Shown in pieces: positions 42,700 to 53,457 of a stretch of 64,000 nucleotides of DNA (its first letter is position 1; each line of letters starts with the position of its first letter). The notes below the pieces were generated by a model. That model made no database searches and was not told the origin of the DNA. It saw only the letters and a list, made by a program, of their open reading frames with translations. The position numbers and the translations under genes were made by a program. Source of the stretch: Isoetes taiwanensis (lineage: Eukaryota; Streptophyta; Lycopodiopsida; Isoetales; Isoetaceae); NCBI GenBank assembly GCA_021234155.1, contig JAJEKV010000001.1:24787189-24851188 (forward strand). Direction: 5' to 3'.

Positions 42700-43027
42700 A
42701 GCATCATCATGTCTTCATGTTTATCTTGGTATTCCTTTAATATTTACCTCCGCACTAACCGAATCTCCAAATATCACAATGTTAGTTATTTCTAGTGTTT
42801 TGGCCTCTTTTGTAATCCCGCTATCATAGCTTTGTACTCGCCATGTTTGAAGTGGTATTAGGATAAATCCTGCCAACTTTAGCAAGTAGTTTACAATTAT
42901 GATCCTTGATAATGGCAGCAGAGGATGCAATGCTCAACTTTTTTGAAACTCCTCCATCAAACCATAGAAAAGCAAAGTTCTTTTTACCTGATGTAATGCT
43001 TCCCTTAGTTGACTTTGATTCAAACAC
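42700..43027 (-). pseudogene. Gypsy-B RNase H, located between protease and RT
   Basis: Minus strand: F-A-F-L-W-F-D-G-G-V-S (first D), A-A-I-I-K-D-H, then after a one-base break A-E-Y-K-A-M-I-A-G-L (E), and I-F-G-D-S (second D). This D...E...D order with N-x-A-E-Y-x-A-L-I-x-G-L is the type I RNase H form that plant Tat-lineage elements share with archaeal-like RNase H. It lies upstream of RT, whereas gypsy elements normally place RNase H after RT. RNase H degrades the RNA of the RNA-DNA hybrid. Confidence 0.75.
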
Positions 43028-43403
43028 CTGCTGCAGCTATTGAAATTTCATACTCACCAAATAGGTCAGTGACCAACAAATCTTCCTCAATAAAATTTAA
43101 AGACTCAAACTCTCCAAGTTTGTTGAGTAGGGTAATTGTCTTCTTACCATCTGATATGGTGCACTCTCCCTTCGACCAGATTGGTCTTGTATCCACAGTA
43201 GACAGCCATCTTCTTCCTAATAATAGATCATAGATATCAATTTTTTCATCAGCTCCTTCAAATGCAACCACTACAAAGTTTGCAGCAACCTTTATACCTT
43301 CTACATCAATTAGAATGTTGCTAAGCACACTTATTGGATTGATCCTGGAATTAGAGAACGATTTGAGCACCATAGGGCTTTTTATCAGCCTTCTAAGCCA
43401 CAT
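43020..43403 (-). pseudogene. Gypsy-B aspartic protease region
   Basis: This 127-codon frame contains A-A-N-F-V-V-V and Y-D-L-L-L-G-R-R-W-L, the C-terminal flap and I-[IL]-L-G-R-x-W-L block of retropepsin-like proteases. The active-site D-[ST]-G should lie just upstream (about 43,430-43,480), where the strand reads L-L-D-G-G-S-P-L in a broken frame. It is the maturation protease of the element. Confidence 0.65.
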
Positions 43404-43776
43404 GATTTCATTATGTGATGAGGCATCACATTAAGTGGAGAACCCCCATCAAGAAGCACTTTGAAAGCAACTTTTACCTATCTTAGCTTCACATGTGAAG
43501 ACACCAGATCACATTCATTATGCACAAGCATTTGCTCACTAATATGGTTTGTAAAGCTATTTGTTCCTCTTTGAGAGAGATTGACTTGATCTTCTTTTGT
43601 CGTCCATGATCTTGCTTCTATAAGATGGAGCAATTTTTAGCAATGTCAACAAGTCTACACTCACCTTAGCATTTTTCATTAGACACTCAAAGTCATCACT
43701 TTTTTTTTCTTTCTTTATAAACTTTTGATTAGGAGGAAGGTACAACCCCGATTTTTCTCGACCGCTTTTTCCTTGA

Positions 43777-44398
43777 TTACCCGCAGCTTTTGTCGGTTGA
43801 TGTACAATCCTTGTACTGCATAGCTCTCATGTGTACAGCCATGGCCTCTTCTTCTTGTTCTTCCTGCATAAACCTGATTGAAGTACTAATGTCAGTAGCA
43901 AATCTAACTGAAGGAGAAGTTACTGTGGCCAATCTATTAGGTGCACTTGGTTCAACACTCTTGGTCACGTCTTGCCTTGCAAAATACTTTTTGACACTGC
44001 ATCTCTCTTCATAATGACCAACAACTTTGCGTATGGGCGACCGACACTTTTACCATAATGTCCTCTTTTTCCACACTTTGGGCAGGGCCTGTACCAACAA
44101 AAATCTGAGGAATGAGTATCCCTGAGGCAGTGTACACATGGGGGATAGGTCTTCCTCCTCGTGCCTTTTGCCTTACTTTTAGTAGTTGCTTGGTAACTTC
44201 AAGCAAGGCTTCTGACACTTTAGTGATCTCTGCCCTGACATCAGAAGTATGATTTGTTGAATCTTCTGCTTTTGCTTTCTCCTTTTCTTTTTGTAAAGCA
44301 TAAACTAGCACTAGTCCAGGGCCCATGTATTCTGGTTCATAATCTGGAAAGAAAGGATCATTAGACAAATGCACATCATCAGGAAGATAGGAAAACAT
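43777..44398 (-). pseudogene. Gypsy-B gag C-terminal region with zinc knuckles
   Basis: The frame 44,398-44,009 is helical and charged. Around 44,085-44,040 an alternative frame reads C-P-K-C-G-K-R-G-H-Y-G-K, a CCHC knuckle whose last cysteine is replaced. A second possible knuckle (G-H-Y-E-E-R-C) follows at about 44,015. The next frame (43,968-43,777) is Glu-rich and leads toward the protease. Confidence 0.6.
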
Positions 44399-44622
44399 GT
44401 TAGCAATCTCAATAGCTTTGGTAAAAGCCTTATGTATGGTATCAAAGCCTTCTTGCTTATCAAGAACTTATACATTTTTCTCAGGCACCCTTGGTCTCAC
44501 GCTCAAGCCTCTTATGAAACAAGCCACAAGGTGTAGGGTATGATTTGGAACCCGACTTGTTTGACATTTAGTTAGATAAACATGGAATCTTTTCCACATA
44601 TTGGTGTACAATCTCACCATGC

Positions 44623-45024
44623 TTAACTGGGTCTGCAATTCAAAACCAAATCTTGTGGTTCAATCGTCTTACCAAACTTTTCAATAAACTGCTTTTCGAT
44701 CTCCTCCCAAGTGCTGACACCTGTGCTGATGGTGTACTCCAACCATACTCTCACTTCTTCATTCTTGAAACATTTCTTGAATTCTGAAAACTTATTACCT
44801 TTTTTATGACCATATTCTTGATAGTATTCCTCATAACTCTTCAAAAAGTTATTAGCATTGATGCTTGATCAAAAGTAGGAGGAGGAATTGGCATATTGAG
44901 TTCAAAATATCAGATACCGATTACCTTGGTTGTCGGTACCGAGATTGTAGCAGCACACCTCGTTTTTTCTCGGGTGGTTCAATGTGAATTTGGTCAGCCA
45001 TCTCATTGTTTCTTCTAGGAGCCA
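44623..45024 (-). pseudogene. Gypsy-B gag N-terminal region and core
   Basis: The likely start is the ATG at 45,024 (MAPRRNNEMADQI). The frame 44,844-44,623 reads V-R-V-W-L-E-Y-T-I, then S-T-W-E-E-I-E-K-Q-F-I-E-K-F, the conserved core of retrotransposon Gag (W-[FY]-x-x-L, then S-W-x-E-L-x-x-x-F). Intervening sequence is broken. Confidence 0.7.
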
Positions 45025-45123
45025 TGAGTTCCCAAAGATCCGTGGGATCTCAGAGAACCTCCAAAATGTTGAAGGTATTCCTAGCAAACCTTCAACTTCA
45101 AGGGTGTAGAACCTCCAGGTTGC

Positions 45124-45260
45124 TATTAAGGTAGTACAACCAAGTGTGTTTCAACTCACTGAATTAAATGACACTCCATTACCTACCTTGATTAATGGCT
45201 TTGGCCTCAAAACATTTCATACAGTGTTCAAGACAAGACACAATCCATGACACATGCACA
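45124..45260 (+). pseudogene. Gypsy-C integrase C-terminal piece, left copy
   Basis: The plus strand reads I-K-V-V-Q-P-S-V-F-Q-L-T-E-L-N, then L-P-T-L-I-N-G-F and K-T-F-H. This is the C-terminal (GPY/F) part of a gypsy integrase. The same sequence follows an intact upstream part at 50,590. Here it begins abruptly next to minus-strand Gypsy-B, so 45,124 is a breakpoint. Confidence 0.7.
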
Positions 45261-46074
45261 GTGATTGAGCAATTGACTTATATTATATCAAAAAGAGTAA
45301 GATTAAAAATGGACATCGCCTTTACTTAGGCGATGGGTATCGCTTTTTGAGCAAAGAATGCACGCAGATCACATAATCCCGCCGAGATCCCAAGCAGTAA
45401 AAGCGTAATCACGCCCACATAATTGGACTAGGGCTCCGATTATCGCTGGTGCGCATGTACCTCTATTTTCCATTTTCCGCAGGTCCGTGATCGCTCATTC
45501 TAAGATGTAAGCCACCCAAGCAGCTTCTTCTAAGATAGTGTTCACCATCTCCATTGCTGCACCGTAGTGTTCTCAACTCCATCCTTGTTCGCCTTATATA
45601 GCCCACCGCCTTTGATGCCACGGTGGCCCAATGCCTTTTGCTGACCTATCTATATTATTCCCAAATCTCACGCGAAATCTAGTAGCTGTATCTTTGTCTT
45701 TGGCATGTTGTTCCCGCCACCTTCTTCATTAAAACATTCGCAGACGCCGAAGTTGTTCTTCTTAATTATGCCAACTTAAATCATGGTCGTGTCAAATTAT
45801 TATTCAGACACCACCACAATGCCGATCACACCGTTTCATTCTTGTCAATCACCACCTTTGATCTCACTACAATTGATTTCTCGCTTAGCAAAAAAAATTG
45901 GTTCTGCTCATTCTTTTTTCGATGTCGCCATCTCGGCGTAATTTACGCTTCGTATTCTCGCCTAGAACTGCGCTTTTAAAAATCTCCGCTTAAATAGACG
46001 GAACCCTAATGCTCAAACTTTTTCGCTTTCGCTTTTGCCCCTCAAACTCTTTTGTTCGGGACGATATGGTCGCT
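45261..46074 (+). mobile_element. DIRS-like element, copy 2 (5' region only)
   Basis: Matches copy 3 (50,700-51,520) and, from 45,772, copy 1 (305-600). It carries a TATA box (45,595-45,600). It is cut at 46,074 by LINE-3. Indels relative to copy 3 are dense at CG and CAG/CTG sites. Confidence 0.75.
45595..45600 (+). promoter_or_regulatory. TATA box in DIRS-like 5' region, copy 2
   Basis: CGCCTTATATAGCC is conserved at 51,078 (copy 3) and as CGCCTTATATAGCT at 56,406 (divergent copy 4). Conservation where flanking bases differ supports a promoter role. Confidence 0.5.
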
Positions 46075-46144
46075 TTGAGGATGACATATATGATGCCTTT
46101 TGTGAGTTTCAGAGATTTAGAGCCTTGATAAGATTTTGAATACA

Positions 46145-46980
46145 AAGTTGTATCTCTCATTCCAAAGAGCAAGGAACCCAAGACTATTTCTGGACCGACG
46201 ACCTATTACATTGCTTTCCTCTCGTACAAGATCTTTTGCTAAGACATTGGCGTAAAGAGTCCGAGACATCTTGGCCGACGCTTATCTCGCCAACACAACT
46301 GGCTTTCTCCCCTCGCCATTGTATTCTCAACAACGGGTCACCGATATGAAGGAATATATTGGGCCCTACATGGTCATAGAGCAAAGGTATCTTAAGCTTG
46401 ATTTTGCTAAAGCTACGATAGTGTTGATTGGGGTTTCTTGGAGAAGTGTCTTCTTGCACTTGGGTTTGGGGAGTCATTCACAAGGAATGTCATGAAGCTC
46501 CATACATCAGCCGATCTACCGGCCCTTTCCGTATGCAGCCATCGGATATTTTTGTAGTGGGTAGAGGAATTCGCAAGGTTGTCCCTTAGCACCCTTTGCT
46601 TTTCACAATTGTGGCGTAAGTATTATCCCAAAATTTCTCCGTGGCCACCCAAGATGGCTATTCAAGGCCTCCCAATGGACGATGGTTCTCAAGAGGTATG
46701 TAACCAATATGCCGATGACACTTTTTTGTTCTTAATTGCCGAGGCCGAAATCTTCGTAATGCTAAGCTATTATTAGACACATTCTCCTTAGCATCGGGAG
46801 TTCTTGTAGGGTGGAAAATGTACAAATTTTTTGGGACGCTTGGACAAATTCCATCCCTCCTCAGATTTTGACTATCCATGGAAGATTCTTCCGCATGGCA
46901 ATACCACAAAGTTGCTTGGTATCCCAGCTTGGAATTCACGCCCCCGCCTCGATGCTTAGGATGAAATCATTAGTGGGTTG
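46145..46980 (+). pseudogene. LINE-3 reverse transcriptase core
   Basis: Read across several frames: S-L-I-P-K-S-K-E-P (46,150), T-G-F-L-P (46,300), the D-F-A-K-A block (46,400) with the D-S-V-D-W-G-F-L continuation one frame over, R-G-I-R (46,565) and N-Q-Y-A-D-D-T-F-L-F (46,705). All catalytic blocks of a LINE RT are recognisable but no frame exceeds about 75 codons. Confidence 0.8.
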
Positions 46981-47039
46981 CAAAAGCACTTGTTTTGGTG
47001 GAATACAGCCTAAACCGGCCCATGCCCTGTGAGAATCAC

Positions 47040-48110
47040 CGTGGCTAAATGTGTTCTTAGTAATACTCATGTCTAGATGGTGTCACTTCTATTAGCTCCG
47101 CAGTGTAAGATGGAGGAGATTGTGCTGCGATCGTCGTAAATTTTATTTGGGGTGGAGATGAGTTAGCAGCAAAATCAAGGTAGCTTGGGCTAAATGCATT
47201 AGACCTAAGGCACCGGTGGTCTTGGTATGTTGGATTTTCACCTCCAAAGCAAGGTGATGATATCAAAGTTCATTTGGAGGATTTTCATTGGTAAGGATGA
47301 TTCTCCTGGCCCGAGGTTGTTGGTGCAGTTTGATTCAAAGATTGTCTCCCCATTTCATAAGGCCACCATTAAGCCCCTCCTTCCTTGGGCTTTGCTTTAT
47401 CATATGCATCCGTATCCTAATGCTTCCCCTTTCTAAAGGGTTGCTTGCCGCTTGGGACACCGCCGCCCTTTTCTATATCAATCCCGAGGCATGTCTTTAG
47501 TTGTCCACTCCATGTCGGTGGATTCCTTTGGCAGACACCCGCAGAATGTGCCTCTAAGTGTGGTTGTTTATCCAAAGACACAACGATGGTGGGTAGCAGC
47601 CGGTATCAGACTATTGCAGCCTTTGGTATGAGTCCGTCATCTCATGCCATGGGATGCATTTAGAACAAAGTTCTTGTACAGATGGGGACGAGTAACTGAA
47701 TCATATTGCTGCTTGTTGCCACAGATTCTGGTCCACGATTGAGGTAGTCGATGGGGTTGCCATCAGATATCCAGCCAGGGCGCTTTGTGTCTTCTCGGTA
47801 TAAATTGCTTTTTGCATTCTCAAATCCTCCGCCATCTAACGTGGGCATCTTCAGTCCCTCACCACAATGGAAAAGTGTTTGATATGGGTGTGGGATAAGT
47901 CGCTTCATCCCAAAGTAGTAGTTTTGTGGTGACAAGTGATCCATAGATGCCTCGTGAGTCAAAATCGTGTTAGTCCATAACATGGATAATCGATTTCGTG
48001 AGTTCATTCCTTTATGCCAAAGAAAGGGTTGAGAGTATTGAGCATTGTTTTTCTCAGGTGAGCCGCTTTTCAAGCGTGGTCTTGGTTGTTGACCCTATTT
48101 GGCACGCCTC
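47040..48110 (+). pseudogene. LINE-3 ORF2 C-terminal region and zf-RVT
   Basis: R-I-T-V-A-K-C-V-L-S-N-T at 47,030-47,070 and N-F-I-W-G-G at 47,139 parallel LINE-1 closely. At 47,930-48,060 V-I-H-R-C, then C-Q-[KR]-K and V-E-S-I-E-H-C give the zf-RVT pattern. The shared wording with LINE-1 shows the two belong to one clade. Confidence 0.7.
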
Positions 48111-48488
48111 GATCTACTCAAAGAAATTTTGCTTGCTATCTATCCCGATGTTTGGCCCAAACTACGAAACGAAGCTTTTCATCTCGCATGTGGTCGGGCT
48201 TTTATGGTCAATCTGAAGAGAAGGAGGTTGTTTATCTTTAAGGGTGTAGATACTGCAGATGAGATTGTTCATCAATGGGCGCAAAATAAAATTGTTATAA
48301 CTTACAATTGTTCTTCTCTTGCTCAAGAGAAGAAAGTACTGATCTGGCATACTTACCTTCAAATTCATTCTATTGCATAGGCAGTGTGGTTGTGCCTCGC
48401 TTGATCGGTTTGTCCACGGGTTATAATCCCCGCCTTTGCATTTTATGTTGCTCTAGTTTTAGTTGGTGAATAAAGCTTGTCGCCCTTC

Positions 48489-48502
48489 AAAAAAAAAAAA
48501 AA
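48489..48502 (+). other. Poly(A) tail of LINE-3
   Basis: Fourteen A residues after TGTCGCCCTTC; AATAAA lies 20 bases upstream. It marks the LINE-3 3' end. Confidence 0.85.
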
Positions 48503-49849
48503 TTTTGCAAGTGAGTGCAATGTTAATTTGTATCGGATAGCTAATACTCTGATTGGCATGGAGGTTTCATTTCATACACCATAATTATTGGAACTGAGAT
48601 ACATGCAATCATCTTTTGACATAAAAACTTTTTCTCAGAAATATTACAACACTCTGTTTATGCATTTCTCTCACACTTACACTGGAAGGGCAAGGTACGT
48701 GAATAAATTGTTTTTACTCGCGGAAGTTTCATCGTAAGAATGGACCGCAATCATTAAGTTCTTAACATGTATGATGGTATTTTGCAAGAGCTATGCATTT
48801 TAGAGATGGACTTGTTAGTCAAAGATTTTCTATAAGGTTATTGTTGGTGACACTGTCCCGTTTATTCTTCTGTGCACAGCCTGTGGATGCTCATTAACAG
48901 TATATGAAGATAAGATTTTTACAGTTGGAATTCTGTGCCATTGGACTTAAACATGGAATAAAAAAAAAAATCACAAGAGATTCTTAATAGAATAAGAAAT
49001 AAGCTCTTTCAAAGGGTTTAAGACTTATTAAGGGCTATGTAAGAGATTATCCTTTTGAAAGTCAAATACATTGCATTAAGCATATGAAAACGAGTAGTCT
49101 GATTGCTTGGAAACAGAAACCGATACAGGTTTCATTTGTCATTGAGCATTCAATGATGTCAAAGAGTTGTCGTGTTTGCAAACACGTTACACAAGCCTAA
49201 CGTATTAGATGCATGCATGAGGCAAGGTCAACGGCAATATCTCATGTCTATGAAGTTAATATATTATTAGGACTATATCTCTATGATTTTAAGGATGTTG
49301 GGTAGTTGGTTTCTTTTACTAGCATTTGCACCAGTATAGGGATCATTTTGTTCAAATTGTTTGGGTGGAATTTTAAAACCTCCAATTTCTCACAGTTTTC
49401 TCACAAAAAAGAACACAAATCTACCCTACGGCACTAGTTCCCTCTACTCGACCTTATTATGGTTTACATATGTCGATAACCCCTATGTGTTCAAGGAACT
49501 TACCCATGTAACTCAATATCCATTAAAGCTTCCTCACATCTACTCAATTCTAAAGTATCACTCACTCAACATCCATTTGCCGGCTTACTTGTACCTACTA
49601 TGATTTCCGAAGTATCACGCACCTATTCTTCATTGTTGCCAAGTTTGAACATGTTAATCAACCCCTATATCCTCAAGGGGCAAATGCACACCATTTTTTT
49701 GGGATTTACTCATATTAATCTACACCTATAGCTTTATATCCATGTTACCTAACATCCGTTGGTCAATCTATAAGGAGCCTACTCCCACTTAGTACTAATT
49801 CTAAAGTAGCACCAATGAGAAGCCTATTCATACCTACTACCATGCAAAT
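48503..49849. other. Gene-free AT-rich region
   Basis: No supported gene or repeat. One 80-codon plus frame (49,361-49,603) is without motif. An A-run of 10 lies at 48,961. Confidence 0.35.
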
Positions 49850-50129
49850 TCCCATACGCCGCCTTTCTTCTTCGACACAATAATCTCTACGAGGGCTCCC
49901 GGACCGACTTGAACACATAGATTATATAAATTACTAGAAATTTTCCCACATCCAGTGGCATTCCCATGTGATTGTTCACGGTGGACTATTCATGTGGGGG
50001 GTATATACCTTTCACCATGTTGTGCAAGGAACCACGCCTACATTCAAAACTCTATCAAATTGGCACTCGCATTCGTATGAAGAATGATGTCACATAAAAT
50101 GAAATGCAAGTGGAGGTAAGCTCTCCTTT

Positions 50130-50370
50130 GCCTCCTCGTAATTTTATGCAATGGTTTCGCCACTATCTACTAGGTAGCAAAATCAAGTGCTTTGTAGGCC
50201 ATCAAGCTCTGCTTTATCTGATCAATAAAACCATGCTCATGGGATGCATTGCTCGCTGAGTGCTGCTACTACAGGAGCTTGCTCCCTTTGAAATCATTCA
50301 TGTGGTGTCCGACATCTTTCACACATCCACACCGATGATCCGGCCCTTAGAGTCTCCGACATCCTCTCGC
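50130..50370 (+). pseudogene. Gypsy-C RNase H, C-terminal part
   Basis: Reads F-R-H-Y-L-L-G-S-K-I, then G-H-Q-A-L-L-Y-L-I-N-K, M-G-C-I-A-R and L-L-L-Q-E-L-A-P-F-E-I-I-H-V. This matches the gypsy RNase H blocks (D-H-x-A-L, then G-R-[IL]-x-R-W). The aspartate of D-H is changed to G and a stop replaces the W after A-R. Confidence 0.75.
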
Positions 50371-50379
50371 TGCTTTACA

Positions 50380-50690
50380 GGAAAGGGTTTATCAGTTGCA
50401 ACAACTCGATGAAATTTGCAGGGATGCCTATCTTAGGGTTCTTACTGGACAACAATTGAGGAAATCCTGACATGACAACTAGATCAAAACAAAAACTTTC
50501 AAAGAAGGAGATTTAGTTCTTCTCTATGACTCCGTGATGCAAGAATTTTCCGCAAGCTCAAATTTCGCTATTTGGCCTTTACAAGATTATTAAGGTAGTA
50601 CAACCAAGTGTGTTTCAACTCACTGAATTAAATGAACTCCATTACCTACCTTGATTAATGGCTTTGGCCTCAAAACATTTCATACATGTT
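50380..50690 (+). pseudogene. Gypsy-C integrase C-terminal region, right copy
   Basis: Reads L-Q-Q-L-D-E-I, then F-K-E-G-D-L-V-L-L-Y-D-S, then, one frame over, the I-K-V-V-Q-P-S-V-F-Q-L block. This is the linker and GPY/F module of a gypsy integrase. The second half duplicates 45,124-45,260. Confidence 0.75.
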
Positions 50691-50699
50691 CGTCACAAG

Positions 50700-52980
50700 A
50701 CACAATCCATGACACATGCACAGGTGATTGAGCAATTGACTTATATTATATCAAAAAGAGTAAGATTAAAAATGGACATCGCCTTTTACTTAGGCGCATG
50801 GGCATCGCTTTTGAGCAAAGACAGGCACGCAGATCACATAATCCCCGCCGAGATCCCAAAGGTGTGCGTAATCACGCCCACATAATTGGACTAGGGGTCT
50901 GGATTATCGGGTGCATGCGCAAACCACCCATCCATTGTGATACCTCTATTTTCCATTTTCCGTGAGGTCCGTGATCTTTCATTTGGCATGTAAGCCACTC
51001 CAAGCAGCTTCTTCGCATAGTGTTCACCATCTCCATTGCCGCACCGGTAGTGTTCTCAACTCCATCCTTGTTCGCCTTATATAGCCTACCCTCTTTGATG
51101 CCACGGGCCCAATGCCTTTTGTCGACCTATCTATATTATTCCTAAATCTCACCGCAGAAATCTAGTAGCGGTATCTTTGTCTTTGGCATGTTGTTCCCGC
51201 CACCTTCTTTCATTAAAACGTTTCAGACGCCGAAAGGTTCTTTCTTAATTAGGCCAACTTAAATCATGGCTATGTCAAATTATTATTCGTACATCACCAC
51301 AATGCCGCATCGCACTGTTCATTCTTGTCAATCACCACCTTTGATCTCACTACAATTGGATTTCTGGGGCTTAGCAAAAAATTGGTTCTTGCTCATTCTT
51401 TTTCTTCGAGCGTCGCTTATCCGCAGAATTTACGCTCAGATTCTCAAGGCCTAGAACTGCCTTTAAAAATCTCCGCTAAATAGACGTGAACCCTAATGCT
51501 CAAACTTTTCTGCTCTTCGCCTTTTGCCCTCAAACTCTTTGCTCCGATCGATATGGATGCTTCACCCAAATTGCCCACTCTCCGTGCAATCAACCAATGA
51601 ATCCCGATCTTTTTTATCCGTGGCACTTCTTGACACCGAGTATTCAAATTCTCACTTTGAAGGCTTTAGAGAGGTTGTAGAAAGTGTGGGTTTGCTTGAT
51701 TTCGCCAATCAAGAACTCCCTCGTTCAATTCGCAACTTCTAGCTTTGTCGCCATTTGACCGATGTGGGGTACCGTAAGATGGTCGATCATACAAGGATAA
51801 CCCTCAATCAAAGTCTTTTGGTCCGTATTTCAATTGCCCGTATGCACTCCTTCTTTAAATTGGGCTGTTAGCGTGGATCATGATGTCATAGTATATGGTC
51901 AAGTTCCTTATGCGCCACAACACACAAGCTTATGACAATTGCTAAGCCTCACAATAAGCTTTCATAAAGTTTTTGTGGCAAAAATTTATGGGTATTCTCA
52001 CAAGAACACCCACATCAACAAGCCTTTCTTCCATTTAGCCATTGTCGCTATTTACTCCACGAGCTTTTGTTGATTGGCCCCAAATTCTATTCCAATGCCT
52101 TCTAAGAAGTGGACCGGCCTTCGCCAAGCTCTAGGCTCGGTCTTGATTTTGCTACGGGGGCATAATGCTCAGCCATCATTCAACAATGCTTTCCACTCTC
52201 TAGTCTGATCTCCACTGCCCTTTGAAGCCACTTCACAAGCTTTCGCTAGACACATTCGGGTCATCCAACCTATTCAACTTCAAGAAGAGACCTCTCAACC
52301 ACATATGGAGGCCCAACATTCTCGGGCCGACAAGAAATCCCAACAAAAGCTTCAACCTTCTCCCTCAAAGGTCATCAATATCACTCCTCTCACCCACGCG
52401 ATGCTAACGATCTACTTCCCACTGTGTATCACATGCATTCATGCATATTGTCCAACCACCTATTCTCGCTTATGATTCCACCCACCCCCTCGTCATGCCA
52501 TCTCAATCGAAAGCATTGTATGAGTATGAACAGATCGGGGCTGCCATATGCTCAAGCTCCACTTAATCTCAAGATCACCTTATGAATGGCATCAAAGATT
52601 ATATAGATTCTATGGAAGCTTTGTAGCATGACCTTTAGGCAGCCCACGCCGCACCCGTGCTCGATGAAAGCCTTCAAAGTAAATATAGTGTTTTGTTGAG
52701 AGACGAAGTCGCTTTTTCTTAAGGAACAGAGACTCGGCTACACTGAAGAACAACAAGCACACCTCCATATTTCTTTCGAATGTCCTCGCTCACCAATGTC
52801 AAGGACAAGGCTCTTGCGATACCCAAGCTCTCTATGGGCTCTCTATACGGGGTTACAGAATGAAGTCACCACAACAAAGATGCAACCACGCAAGGTGAAC
52901 TGTGTGATACGCTTTTGAAGGCCAAATAGTCAGCAGCTTAAAACCTAGGTCACTGCACTTCAAGCACAAAAGGTGATAAG
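50700..52980 (+). mobile_element. DIRS-like element, copy 3 (5' region and gag)
   Basis: Leader and promoter region (50,700-51,240), the 5' gag segment shared with copy 1 (51,247-52,085), then about 900 bases of further gag-like sequence that copy 1 lacks. RT, RNase H and recombinase are missing. Gag-like open pieces occur in several frames (e.g. 52,222-52,407). A segment with Y-I-D-S-M-E-A-L near 52,600 has no known match. Confidence 0.65.
51078..51083 (+). promoter_or_regulatory. TATA box in DIRS-like 5' region, copy 3
   Basis: CGCCTTATATAGCC, the same motif and setting as in copy 2 (45,595). Confidence 0.5.
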
Positions 52981-53149
52981 TCTAAGCTAGTAGATAATGT
53001 GGCATATTATATATTTATTTATAGTCTTGATAATGTGGCTAGCGCTTTATTTATTTATTTATTCTAGTCTTGACTTTTGATGTCTTGGCATGTCGATTAA
53101 TTTTGTCATCACTATGGCTAAAAAGGAAGAAGTAAGTTATGGGATAAAT
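52981..53149. other. AT-rich spacer
   Basis: TTTATT-rich DNA with two related ~20-base stretches (TAGTCTTGATAATGTGGC-like). No gene. Confidence 0.3.
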
Positions 53150-53457
53150 ATACCAAGAATAGGAAAAAGTGCAGCTTTCACCGGAGTTTATAGTTGAATT
53201 GTGTTTTTGTGACGATTATTGCACGGAACGAAGACACGCCTTGTTGCTCATCTTGGCGGGCTAGCGTGTTATGGAAAATCAGCATGTCAACAAGTACCTC
53301 CTAAGTTTATCAAGAGGCACTTGGAGAATCAAAAATATGGGCACTAAAAACGTTCTAGAGAAGTAGAGACAATTGCTTGATTTGGAGGATGAAGATGAGG
53401 TCGAGGAGCCCATTGGTGGTGTTCATACTCCCGCATGGCGTGTTCATCTCTGCTCAT
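53150..53457 (+). pseudogene. Possible hAT-type BED zinc-finger fragment
   Basis: The plus strand around 53,225-53,335 reads G-T-K-T-R-L-V-A-H-L-G-G, then C-Q-Q-V-P-P-K-F-I. This resembles the end of BED zinc fingers in plant hAT transposases (R-x-x-x-H-L-A-G, then C-x-x-V-P). The leading cysteine pair is not clear and no catalytic domain follows. Confidence 0.4.

Larger units (their letters stand above)
41940..45100 (-). mobile_element. Gypsy-B: Ty3/gypsy fragment, gag to RT, with RNase H before RT
   Basis: Minus-strand order: gag start (45,024), gag core, zinc knuckles, protease, RNase H, then the N-terminal part of RT, where the element is cut near 41,940. Neither LTR is present. The right end at about 45,124 abuts a plus-strand gypsy integrase piece. 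The RNase H position is unusual for the family. Confidence 0.8.
46075..48502 (+). mobile_element. LINE-3: L1-like element, degenerate, 5' truncated
   Basis: Starts within RT and ends in a 14-base poly(A) at 48,489-48,502 preceded by GAATAAAGC...CCCTTC. Motifs parallel LINE-1: W-R-P-I-T-x-L, F-A-K-A-x-D-S-V-D-W, R-G-I-R-x-G-C-P-L-A-P, Y-A-D-D (46,711-46,722), R-I-T-V-A-K, N-F-I-W-G-G, and E-S-I-E-H-C of zf-RVT. Frames are badly broken. 5' truncation is normal for LINE insertions. Confidence 0.85.
49850..50699 (+). mobile_element. Gypsy-C: Ty3/gypsy fragment, RNase H and integrase end
   Basis: Plus-strand remnants of RNase H (about 50,130-50,310) join directly to the integrase C-terminus (50,380-50,690), so the integrase core is deleted. 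A DIRS-like element follows from about 50,700. Confidence 0.75.
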
